A DNA stretch of 6,883 bases from Flavobacteriales bacterium. Lineage in GTDB: Bacteria > Bacteroidota > Bacteroidia > Flavobacteriales_E > Vicingaceae. Both the position numbers and the translations under genes were made by a program. Positions 1 to 6,830 of this stretch are shown here, in pieces. The stretch is from contig JAESUI010000239.1 of assembly GCA_016763135.1 (NCBI GenBank), positions 1 through 6,883 on the forward strand, read 5' to 3'. The notes below the pieces were generated by a model. That model had not been told where the DNA came from and ran no database searches. It was given only the letters and a program-made list of their open reading frames with translations. Numbering within the stretch: position 1 is the first letter of the stretch; each line of letters opens with the position of its first letter.

Positions 1-2
1 AT

Positions 3-386
3 TATAAAGAAGGAGCTAATCGTTATTCGGTAGGAGAAATGAGTAACTTTAATTTAGTGCCAATGCTTACAAAAACCATAGAGCAAATCTTAGAATGGAC
101 TCCAACAAGTATTCAAAAATATTGTGGTGAAATCACAAAAGAAGCCATTGAAGAATTGAGATTAATGCACTGTTTTATTGAAGAAGATGATTACCAAGCC
201 AATCATTTATTTGGGGTAAAGTTGGCTGACAACATGGATGTAAATCGTTTACAAGAAGAATTTAAAGACAACAATATATTTGTATCAGTACGTGGAGAGT
301 ACATCAGAGTATCTCCCCACGTTTTTAATACTAAAGAAGATTTACAAAAACTCGTAAATTGTTTTAGACTTTGTGTGAGTTTTTAG
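3..386 (+). CDS. Class V aminotransferase, PLP-dependent (C-terminal part, 5' end outside window)
   Basis: The reading frame is open from the first full codon (base 3), so the ATG at 39 is internal and the gene begins upstream of the window. About 127 C-terminal residues are present. The text GANRYSVGEMSNF, followed by a helix ending LEWTPTSIQKYC, is typical of the class V aminotransferase/selenocysteine lyase family just after the PLP domain. Near the end, VSVRGEYIRVSPHVFNT matches the family's small C-terminal domain; the Arg of IRVSPH (codon 306-308) is the expected substrate-carboxylate-binding arginine. The PLP lysine lies in the missing part, so substrate and reaction (desulfurase, lyase or transaminase) cannot be decided. 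The gene ends in TAG, 2 bp before the convergent dehydrogenase's stop. No terminator is visible between them. Confidence 0.85.
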   Translation, partial: YKEGANRYSVGEMSNFNLVPMLTKTIEQILEWTPTSIQKYCGEITKEAIEELRLMHCFIEEDDYQANHLFGVKLADNMDVNRLQEEFKDNNIFVSVRGEYIRVSPHVFNTKEDLQKLVNCFRLCVSF

Positions 387-388
387 AT

Positions 389-1531
389 TTACCCAACAAT
401 CTTTGAACTCTTTACATAATGTATATCCCTATCTTCTAAATATTTTAAGAAATAATTAAAACAAGCTTCATGTTTACCAACTAATTCAGGAGGAAAAATA
501 CCTTTTTCAGCAAACAAACCATCTAAAAATAAATTAGCAGCTGCAGTTGCAGTATACCCAGTGGTTCTTGCCATTGATGAAGTTTCCGTACTCTTATTGT
601 ACTCATCGTGTAAAGTATATACTACTTCTTCAATTTGACCATCAGCATTTTCGCCTTTTACAGTAACTCGCATTACAGTTAGTTCTTCTTCTGTTTCACC
701 TAACTTCCATTCGTTAAACAGAATTTTACTGGTGAAATCCAAAGGTGAAACCTGACTCCCATTCACTTCTATTTTTTCTTCACTAAAAAATCCACTTTCT
801 TTTAATACCCTTACGTATTCTACATGACCAGGATACCTCAATGTTTTTTCTTTCATGTTGGGAATGTGAGGCATAGTAAAAATGATAGACCTCAGTCCAT
901 CAGAGTTAAATGATTCTAAAGTTCCAACTTTATCAAATTCTACATAGTCGCAATCTGTCAATGGTTCTCTAACTACCAGTTCACTATGTTCTACATATCT
1001 CGCAGGGCGAGTATATTCTTCAATTACATCTATAGGAGAAAAAGGTGCTTTATAACAGAAAGGCCATTTTTTAGTTTTTGGTAAACCACCAACCAAACAT
1101 TCAAAATCAGTTAGTTTCATTGTTTCATTATAATGACCCAAAATAATATTATCCATTCCTGGAGCTACACCACAATCTACAATTGCAGTGATGTTTTTCT
1201 CTTTTGCTAGGGCATCCAAATCCAATGAATTTTCTGAGAAAAATGAAATATCAATTACATTCATTTCTGCTTCAATTATTGATTTCAACGTTTCATAACC
1301 CATAAACCCAGGAACAGCACAAATCACTAAATCGTGTTTCTTTATTTCGGATTGTAACAAAACTTTATCTGAGGAATCCAATTGTTGAATACTTAAACCA
1401 TCAAATTTAGCTTTTACTTTGTTTAATACTTCTTGACTTAAATCAGTTAGTGTTACATTATGGTTTTTTGCCATATCTATGGCCATTGCGGAACCTACCA
1501 TACCAGCACCTAATACTATTACATTACTCAT
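389..1531 (-). CDS. Saccharopine dehydrogenase family oxidoreductase, lysine 6-dehydrogenase-like
   Basis: A complete 380-residue cytosolic NAD(P)-dependent oxidoreductase. The N-terminus is a Rossmann fold: VIVLGAGMVGSAMA (residues 4-17) has the GxGxxG dinucleotide loop (G8, G10, G13), with an acidic residue (D30) after the second strand that favours NAD. A family motif DCGVAPGM lies at 119-126, followed by VGGLP (147-151) and a C-terminal catalytic/dimerisation domain with LRYPGH (231-236), VMRVTV (286-291) and MARTTGYT (320-327). Length and motif order match lysine 6-dehydrogenases and related saccharopine dehydrogenase family proteins, which oxidise lysine or its glutamate/2-oxoglutarate adduct in lysine metabolism. 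Family membership is clear; the exact substrate is inferred. The ATG at 1531 sits directly before the Rossmann strand, so the start is well supported. The leader is A/T-rich without a Shine-Dalgarno. The gene lies downstream of ligA on the same strand, but a 158-bp structured gap makes co-transcription doubtful. Confidence 0.88.
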   Translation of the reverse strand: MSNVIVLGAGMVGSAMAIDMAKNHNVTLTDLSQEVLNKVKAKFDGLSIQQLDSSDKVLLQSEIKKHDLVICAVPGFMGYETLKSIIEAEMNVIDISFFSENSLDLDALAKEKNITAIVDCGVAPGMDNIILGHYNETMKLTDFECLVGGLPKTKKWPFCYKAPFSPIDVIEEYTRPARYVEHSELVVREPLTDCDYVEFDKVGTLESFNSDGLRSIIFTMPHIPNMKEKTLRYPGHVEYVRVLKESGFFSEEKIEVNGSQVSPLDFTSKILFNEWKLGETEEELTVMRVTVKGENADGQIEEVVYTLHDEYNKSTETSSMARTTGYTATAAANLFLDGLFAEKGIFPPELVGKHEACFNYFLKYLEDRDIHYVKSSKIVG

Positions 1532-1576
1532 GTATATAAATTTAAAATTGTTAAAATAAAATGATTGTTAAATGCT

Positions 1577-1592
1577 TACTCCGATCGGAGTA
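1577..1592. promoter_or_regulatory. Perfect 16-bp palindrome, possible operator
   Basis: TACTCCGATCGGAGTA is a perfect dyad centred between 1584 and 1585, 46 bp upstream of the dehydrogenase start codon. It is more GC-rich than its surroundings. As RNA it could form a 6-bp stem with a GATC loop, but neither strand has a T-tract after it (on the minus strand the T-run precedes it), so it does not look like a terminator. The position and exact symmetry suit a dimeric regulator's binding site for the dehydrogenase gene. No regulator is identified, so the function is inferred. Confidence 0.4.
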
Positions 1593-1594
1593 TA

Positions 1595-1665
1595 AAAAAG
1601 AATATCTACACTATAACCCAGGAATTCGCACCCAAGGCATTTCGTTCGTAGCAATTATTCTTTTT
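1595..1665. repeat. 10-bp inverted repeat enclosing a GC-richer 51-nt loop
   Basis: AAAAAGAATA (1595-1604) and TATTCTTTTT (1656-1665) are perfect reverse complements. Inside them, CTAC (1606-1609) and GTAG (1648-1651) can extend the stem across a small internal loop. The enclosed 51 bases are about 45% G+C, clearly richer than the flanks. Read on the minus strand the structure follows the ligA stop and its 3' arm ends in a run of six T, so it could serve as a ligA terminator. It could equally be a small repeat element or a structured RNA. No target-site duplication is evident. Confidence 0.45.
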
Positions 1666-1689
1666 GGAATCATAATGTAAACATACAAA

Positions 1690-3708
1690 TTATTGAATCA
1701 ATTCAATAAATCGATCTTCATTAATTATTTCAACTTCTAACTTTTCAGCTTTAGCCAATTTACTTGGCCCCATATTTTCACCAGCTACTATATAGCTTGT
1801 TTTCTTTGAAATTGAGCTAGACACTTTACCTCCATTTTGTTCTATGGTGTTTTTCAATTCATCTCTAGAGAACTTACTAAATACTCCTGAAACGACAAAT
1901 ATTAACCCTTCTAGTTTAGTTGTAGCATTTGCTAATTGATCTTCTGAAAGTTCAAATTGTAAGCCATGCGCTCTTAATCTATTAATCAATTCTACATTAC
2001 CTTCTACAAAGAAAAAATGAATGATACTTTCAGCTATTTTATCACCGATCTCATCAGCAGCAATCAATTCTTCAAAAGAAGCATTGATAATATTGTCTAT
2101 GTTTTTAAATTGTCTAGCTAACTTTTTAGCTACTGTTTCTCCTACATAACGAATGCCTATTCCATACAACAACCGTTCAAAAGGTATTTGTTTAGAGTCA
2201 ATTAATCCATCAATTATATTCTGAGATTTTTTTTCTTTGAAAGATTCTAATTCAAATAATTGATCAAAATTCAATTCATACAAATCAGCAATATTTTTAG
2301 CTAATCTTTGCTCATACAACAAATCAATAGTTTCTTCTCCTAGTCCATCAATATTCATTGCCTTACGGGAAATAAAATGCTGCATTTTCCCTTTTATCTG
2401 TGGTGGACAACCCCATTCATTTGGGCAATAATGTTTTGCATCTCCTTCTTTTCTCACCAATTCAGTCTCACATTCTGGGCAAGCAGTTATGTATTGCGTT
2501 GGTGTAGAAAAAATGTCACGCTGAGTTGCTTCTACTCCAACTATTTTAGGAATTATCTCTCCTCCTTTCTCTACAAAAACAGTATCGTTAACCCTAACAT
2601 CTATTTTTTCTATCTGATCCGCATTGTGTAGTGAAGCACGCCTAACCGTTGTTCCTGCTAATAAAACAGGTTGCAAATTAGCTACTGGTGTTATTGCCCC
2701 AGTTCGCCCTACTTGATAAGTAATTTCTAATAATTTAGTAGAAACTTTTTCTGCTTTAAATTTATAAGCTATTGCCCATTTTGGCGATTTTGCTGTAAAC
2801 CCAATTTCCTCTTGTCGTGCGTAATTGTTTACTTTAATTACCACTCCATCAATTTCAAAATTTAAGTTATTTCTTTCCTTATCCCAATAATTAATAAACT
2901 CAAAAATTTCATCAATCGTTTTACACTTCTTAATATAATTTGGTTTTTCCGTTGGAATTTTAAACCCCCATTCTCCTGCTTTTTGAATGGATTCAAAATG
3001 TGTTTCAAAAGGCAAATTCTTGCCTAAAACAAAATATAAATAACAATCGAGTTTACGTTGAGCTACTACAGCAGAATCTTGCATTTTTAACGTTCCGGAA
3101 GCAGTATTCCTTGCATTGGCATATAAATCTTCACCTATTTCCTCTCGTTCTTTATTTAAAGCTTCAAATACATTTTTGGGATAAAATAATTCTCCACGAA
3201 TCTCAAATTCTTCTGGATAATCATCTCCTTTTAATTGCAAAGGAATGGAACGAATCGTTTTTACATTAGGTGTAATATCATCTCCCTGCACACCATCTCC
3301 TCTTGTAACTGCTTGAACTAGTTTCCCATTTTTATATGTAATCCCTATAGCAATTCCATCGTATTTTAATTCACAAATATACTCCAACTCATTCTCTACC
3401 AGTTTTTTAATCCTTGTCTCAAAATCTTCGATGTCTTCTTTACTATAACTGTTTCCTAAAGAAAGCATTCGGTATTTATGCTTTACCGTTTTAAAATTTT
3501 TGGTAATCTCACCTCCTACTCTTTTGGTTGGAGAGTCTTCAAAAGCAAATTCTGGAAATTCTTTTTCTAATCGTTGTAATTCTTCCAACAACATATCAAA
3601 ATCATAATCAGAAATTGAAGGCTCTGAAAGCACATAATACTTATGATTATGAGTTCTTAAGGTTTGTGATAACTCCTCAATTTTATTTTTTGCTTCGTCT
3701 TTCGTCAT
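1690..3708 (-). CDS. ligA: NAD-dependent DNA ligase LigA
   Basis: A complete 672-residue bacterial DNA ligase that seals nicks with NAD+ as adenylate donor, in Okazaki fragment joining and repair. All expected domains are present in order. The Ia NAD/NMN-binding domain is at about 1-70 (HKYYVLSEPSISDYDFD). The nucleotidyltransferase domain follows, with adenylated Lys115 in KYDG (115-118), RGE (171-173), EIDGVVIK (285-292) and the lysine-rich motif V around WAIAYKFKAE (311-320). Next come an OB fold (about 325-400), a four-cysteine zinc finger (C410, C413, C428, C434), helix-hairpin-helix repeats (about 450-580, including GIGIRYVGE) and a C-terminal BRCT domain (about 597-672). The length is normal, no catalytic residue is missing, and the motif numbering closely follows E. 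coli LigA. The ATG at 3708 places the Ia domain at the usual distance from the N-terminus. It is divergent from the TPR gene, and the two promoters must share a gap of about 65 bp. Confidence 0.98.
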   Translation of the reverse strand: MTKDEAKNKIEELSQTLRTHNHKYYVLSEPSISDYDFDMLLEELQRLEKEFPEFAFEDSPTKRVGGEITKNFKTVKHKYRMLSLGNSYSKEDIEDFETRIKKLVENELEYICELKYDGIAIGITYKNGKLVQAVTRGDGVQGDDITPNVKTIRSIPLQLKGDDYPEEFEIRGELFYPKNVFEALNKEREEIGEDLYANARNTASGTLKMQDSAVVAQRKLDCYLYFVLGKNLPFETHFESIQKAGEWGFKIPTEKPNYIKKCKTIDEIFEFINYWDKERNNLNFEIDGVVIKVNNYARQEEIGFTAKSPKWAIAYKFKAEKVSTKLLEITYQVGRTGAITPVANLQPVLLAGTTVRRASLHNADQIEKIDVRVNDTVFVEKGGEIIPKIVGVEATQRDIFSTPTQYITACPECETELVRKEGDAKHYCPNEWGCPPQIKGKMQHFISRKAMNIDGLGEETIDLLYEQRLAKNIADLYELNFDQLFELESFKEKKSQNIIDGLIDSKQIPFERLLYGIGIRYVGETVAKKLARQFKNIDNIINASFEELIAADEIGDKIAESIIHFFFVEGNVELINRLRAHGLQFELSEDQLANATTKLEGLIFVVSGVFSKFSRDELKNTIEQNGGKVSSSISKKTSYIVAGENMGPSKLAKAEKLEVEIINEDRFIELIQ

Positions 3709-3744
3709 TCGGTTTCTAAATTAAATATTTCGATTATTACTTCA

Positions 3745-3752
3745 TACTTTTG
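3745..3752 (+). promoter_or_regulatory. Bacteroidota-type -7 promoter box for the TPR gene
   Basis: TACTTTTG matches the Bacteroidota -7 consensus TAnnTTTG exactly and lies 21 bp before the ATG at 3774. No good TTG -33 element is visible 17-23 bp upstream, which lowers confidence. If used, transcription would start roughly at 3757-3760, leaving a leader of about 15 nt. It overlaps a possible upstream TTG start codon at 3750, which argues against that codon being the translation start. Confidence 0.45.
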
Positions 3753-3773
3753 TGTCATAATTTCATCAACAAA

Positions 3774-4436
3774 ATGACAGGTTTAGAAAAAGGGAAAGCA
3801 TTATTCGAAAAACAAGAGTTTGAAAAAGCTATTGACGAATTGAATAATTTTTTATCTACGAATGAAAATAATGCTGACGCACTTTATACAAGAGCTATGT
3901 GTTACCGGAAAACAGAAGCTTTTGACAAATCAGTAGAGGACTTAACCGCTATTTTAAGACGCTTACCAAATGAACCTACATTATTGTGCGACAGAGGAAT
4001 TACTCATTTTCATAATAAGAATTTCGAAGCAGCCCTGAAGGACATGGATAAAGCTGTAGAAATAGACCCAAACAATCCTTATCGTTATTCTAGCAGAGCT
4101 TTTATTAGGGCTGAAATTGACATTAATGGAGCAATGGAGGATTATGAAAAAGCAATTGAACTTGATCCAAAAGATGATATCTCTCTAAATAATTTAGGCC
4201 TATTGCAAGAAAATGCGGGGAACATGAAGGCTGCAAAAAAGAATTATAAAAAATCGGATAAGATTATTGGTTACAATCCAGAAAAAAGAAAAGGGATTCA
4301 AGACAACAAAACTAAAAAAGAAAATGTTCAAGACACACAAAAGGAAACTTTTGGTAAAGTGATCTTGAGTATTTTTAGTTCCAAGTCAACACGAAATGAA
4401 TACTTTAAGTTTCTTATATCATTGTTTAAGAAATAA
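3774..4436 (+). CDS. Tetratricopeptide repeat (TPR) protein
   Basis: A 220-residue protein made mostly of TPR helix-turn-helix repeats, which act as protein-interaction scaffolds. About five repeats can be seen: residues 3-32, 35-68, 69-102, 103-136 and a more divergent one at 137-168. Signature segments include AVEIDPNNP (94-102) and YEKAIELDPKDD (124-135). A charged lysine-rich linker (about 169-193) leads to a C-terminal segment ending FLISLFKK, probably an amphipathic helix. There is no signal peptide and no catalytic domain, so it is likely cytoplasmic; the partner is unknown. I prefer the ATG at 3774 over an in-frame TTG at 3750, because the TTG lies inside the promoter box and adds residues outside the first repeat. 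The last 18 bp overlap the 3' end of the convergent glycosyltransferase gene. No terminator is seen after it. Confidence 0.88.
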   Translation: MTGLEKGKALFEKQEFEKAIDELNNFLSTNENNADALYTRAMCYRKTEAFDKSVEDLTAILRRLPNEPTLLCDRGITHFHNKNFEAALKDMDKAVEIDPNNPYRYSSRAFIRAEIDINGAMEDYEKAIELDPKDDISLNNLGLLQENAGNMKAAKKNYKKSDKIIGYNPEKRKGIQDNKTKKENVQDTQKETFGKVILSIFSSKSTRNEYFKFLISLFKK

Positions 4437-6320
4437 ATACAAGTAGCCATCACTATCTTTTGTCACATTGTAAAATGTTTCTCCATCATAATTAATTAAA
4501 TCCTCATATTTGGCAGAAACAATACAGTCTACTTCATATTTTACAGGGATACCCTCACTTAACATACACGAATTAATATGAATTGGTCTCACATCACTCC
4601 GATATGAATCGATAAATAATTGATACTCTAAGTCATAATCTCCAAACATTAACCCAATATTTTTAAGCTTGTATTCTTTTAATTTTTTGGCAACCATTTC
4701 ATAATCAGAATATGCATACAAAAACCGACTAAAGGATTTCTTATAACGAGAGTCTGTTATTTTTATAGTAGAAGTATAGGGAGAATATGTAATGTAAGGA
4801 CGGCTATAATTGAAAATTAAAATCAAAAGCGCATTTATTACAAAGCCAAACACTATAATATTTAGTAATAACTTCTTTTTGAATGTATGAATTAAAAAAT
4901 GGGATAAAACAATAGCATAAAAGATAAAAAATGGGGCATGTAATTTAGCCCATGGCTGCCATTTTAAGTAAAAACAGAATAATAAAAAAGACAAGACAAT
5001 AGCTATCCAATAAACTGTAATCCGTTTATCTTGTTTCCTAATAAACACCAAAAACCAAAAACAACTCATCAGCATCAATACCATGTGATAAGGATTTGCC
5101 CCATTGTTTTCATGGGTAGCCAAGGGATCAACACCATAGGTATGAGACGTAAATTTTAACTCATTAACATCTACTTCAATTAATTGATGTAAATCTTCCG
5201 TTAAACCTTGAGCTATAGGTGCAATTTTAGGTGCTCCAAATTGATTAGATAAATTTCGAGAAACATTAGAAATCATCATTCTTATTGAATGTTCTTCATT
5301 CACATAATAGTTACGAATGACTTCATCCGTTCCAAAAATGGTTGATGTTAATTGATAATTCCGAGAATAATGCCCAATATTTACCACTATAAAACTTAGC
5401 AGAATCACTAAATAATAAATCCATTTTAACTGTTGTTTTTTGGTTATTATTTGATAAAACTGTACAACGAACCAAATTAATACAAAAGGGCCAATGTAAA
5501 TATAGGCTGTACTTTTTGTAGCTACAGCCAATCCCAAACTGCATCCCAGTAATAAAAAAGAAATGAATGCCTGTTGTTTTAATATTTTAATGAAAAAATA
5601 AATGCTAGACACCATAAAAAATGAAACGACTATTTCGTTATGAGTTGATGAACCCAATAAAATAACTTCTGGAATGCATATTAAAATGAAAACAGATAAT
5701 ATTTGTCCGAATTTATTTAATCCTAAATATTTAGCCACTAAACTTACTGTAACACTTGTTGCTAACAAATAGAACAATGAAACAACATTCGAAAAATAAT
5801 CGTTCCCTGCCAATAAATTAATATTTAGAATAAGTTCCTCGGAAAATGGTGGAGAATTTAATTGTGGGTAAACGGGTGTTCTGTAATATGCTAAACTTTC
5901 ATTTTGTATCCAATGTACAATTCTTGCCATATGGTAAGCCATTGAATCCCAGTTATTAGCCGGATAAATCAAGCCCTGAACAAAAATTCCTAGAAGTAAG
6001 AAAACAGAAAATCCAATTAAAAATTTCTCTAACCCACTTAAGCTCTTAAGTGAGTTTTTTAATTTGATTTTAATGGAAGAAAGAGTATTGAATGATTTTC
6101 TTCTGATTAGAAAATAAATAATAATCAAATCAATAACACTCCAACACAATAATATACTGATGTAATTGAGTGATTTAAATAGACTTAAGATTTCTGTTAC
6201 TCCAAGTACTAATACCGAAAAAAACAATACTCCTTTCAGTATTGACATTCTCACATTTTCCGTAGAAATAGTAAGAAATATTAACCCAAGAAAACTGATG
6301 AGTAATAAACTAATTGCCAT
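4419..6320 (-). CDS. Polytopic membrane glycosyltransferase-like protein (GT-C, family 39/ArnT-like)
   Basis: A 633-residue integral membrane protein with roughly 13-14 hydrophobic segments between residues 2 and 505, then a C-terminal soluble region of about 125 residues. The first large loop after about the fourth membrane segment carries YPANNWDSMAYHMAR (119-133); D125 is in the position of the acidic catalytic residue in the first periplasmic loop of GT-C enzymes such as protein O-mannosyltransferases and ArnT. ATKST (267-271), at the end of a membrane helix, and the length also fit this group. Such enzymes move a sugar from a polyprenyl-phosphate donor onto lipid or protein at the outer face of the inner membrane. 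The donor and acceptor cannot be read from the sequence, and assignment rests on topology and a single motif. The ATG at 6320 begins the first hydrophobic helix. The stop (TGA) lies inside the convergent TPR gene. The response regulator lies 45 bp upstream, co-oriented. Confidence 0.7.
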   Translation of the reverse strand: MAISLLLISFLGLIFLTISTENVRMSILKGVLFFSVLVLGVTEILSLFKSLNYISILLCWSVIDLIIIYFLIRRKSFNTLSSIKIKLKNSLKSLSGLEKFLIGFSVFLLLGIFVQGLIYPANNWDSMAYHMARIVHWIQNESLAYYRTPVYPQLNSPPFSEELILNINLLAGNDYFSNVVSLFYLLATSVTVSLVAKYLGLNKFGQILSVFILICIPEVILLGSSTHNEIVVSFFMVSSIYFFIKILKQQAFISFLLLGCSLGLAVATKSTAYIYIGPFVLIWFVVQFYQIITKKQQLKWIYYLVILLSFIVVNIGHYSRNYQLTSTIFGTDEVIRNYYVNEEHSIRMMISNVSRNLSNQFGAPKIAPIAQGLTEDLHQLIEVDVNELKFTSHTYGVDPLATHENNGANPYHMVLMLMSCFWFLVFIRKQDKRITVYWIAIVLSFLLFCFYLKWQPWAKLHAPFFIFYAIVLSHFLIHTFKKKLLLNIIVFGFVINALLILIFNYSRPYITYSPYTSTIKITDSRYKKSFSRFLYAYSDYEMVAKKLKEYKLKNIGLMFGDYDLEYQLFIDSYRSDVRPIHINSCMLSEGIPVKYEVDCIVSAKYEDLINYDGETFYNVTKDSDGYLYLFLKQ

Positions 6321-6324
6321 GAAA

Positions 6325-6349
6325 TAAAAGTACCCAGATTATAAGGGTA
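6325..6349 (-). terminator. Weak terminator-like hairpin after the response regulator
   Basis: On the minus strand TACCC (6345-6349) and GGGTA (6331-6335) form a 5-bp stem with a 9-nt loop, followed by CTTTTATTTC. It begins 16 bp past the regulator's stop. The stem is short and the U-tract interrupted, so it may only attenuate read-through into the glycosyltransferase gene. It overlaps the promoter-like -7 box listed separately, so both assignments may not be correct. Confidence 0.3.
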
Positions 6350-6356
6350 ATACAAA
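6325..6356 (-). promoter_or_regulatory. Possible promoter for the glycosyltransferase gene
   Basis: On the minus strand TTTG (6353-6356) and TACTTTTA (6325-6332) are 20 bp apart. They resemble the Bacteroidota -33 TTTG and -7 TAnnTTTG elements, with one mismatch in the latter. The -7 box ends only 4 bp before the ATG at 6320, so a transcript would be nearly leaderless. That makes this a weak candidate. Confidence 0.25.
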
Positions 6357-6365
6357 TATTAATAG

Positions 6366-6830
6366 TTATGACACTATTGGGTCTCCTTTTACAGGGGATT
6401 TAAGGTAATCTAAAACCTTATCATAAGTTTTGTGATTTACTTCATCAGACAAATAGATTGTCCCATTATGTACCGATTCAATTGCCTCAATGTATGAATT
6501 TCTACTTTCTCCCTTTTTGATAAATCCAGAAGATCCAGCCCTAATCATATCTCTAATAAAAATTGGGCTTGTATAAAAAGAGTTTGCTAAAACTTTAATA
6601 TTTGATTTTAACTTTTTGATGCTTTTAGTTGCTTCAATGCCATTCATATTTGGCATATTTATATCCATTAAAACAACATCATAATCATTTTTTTCAATTA
6701 AAGCTATTGCCTCATTTCCATCTGAAGCCTCATCTTTAACATTAATATTGTCTGAACCTGAAAAAATTAATTTTAAACCATCTCTGATAATGTCTCTATC
6801 ATCTACAATTAATAAACTAATCTTTTTCAT
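6366..6830 (-). CDS. Response regulator, NarL/FixJ-type receiver domain without HTH output domain
   Basis: A 154-residue protein whose first 125 or so residues are a CheY-like receiver domain. The acidic pair D10-D11 follows the first strand, the phosphoacceptor is D56 in VLMDINMPNMNG, the conserved hydroxyl residue is S84 in VLANSFYTS, and the conserved lysine is K106 in GFIKK. The N-terminal pattern VDDRDIIRDGLKLIF and the RAGSSGFIKK region are those of the NarL/FixJ (LuxR-type) subfamily. These proteins are usually about 210 residues with a C-terminal HTH. Here the protein stops about 30 residues after the receiver, near where the HTH would begin, and only 45 bp separate it from the next gene, so no HTH fits downstream. 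It may act through protein contacts, as a phosphate sink, or be a truncated derivative. The ATG at 6830 directly precedes the first receiver strand. No partner kinase lies within the window. Confidence 0.9.
   Translation of the reverse strand: MKKISLLIVDDRDIIRDGLKLIFSGSDNINVKDEASDGNEAIALIEKNDYDVVLMDINMPNMNGIEATKSIKKLKSNIKVLANSFYTSPIFIRDMIRAGSSGFIKKGESRNSYIEAIESVHNGTIYLSDEVNHKTYDKVLDYLKSPVKGDPIVS

Noticed and set aside
39..41. ATG at 39 as the start of a short 115-residue protein
   Set aside because: The frame is open to the window edge, and the residues before the ATG (GANRYSVGE) continue the class V aminotransferase family sequence, so this is an internal methionine.
1611..1673. Minus-strand 20-codon frame and a tRNA T-arm-like stretch (GGTGCGAATTCC)
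   Set aside because: The frame is too short to support as a gene. The T-arm-like sequence has poor stem pairing, and no matching 5' acceptor strand lies at tRNA distance, so it is not a tRNA.
2377..3719. Several plus-strand reading frames of 63-89 codons antisense to ligA
   Set aside because: They lie entirely or almost entirely within the complete, fully motif-supported ligA gene and encode unrecognisable phenylalanine/leucine-rich sequence, as expected for shadow frames.
5323..5544. 73-codon minus-strand frame inside the glycosyltransferase gene
   Set aside because: It lies in an alternate frame of a long membrane-protein gene and has no recognisable features of its own.
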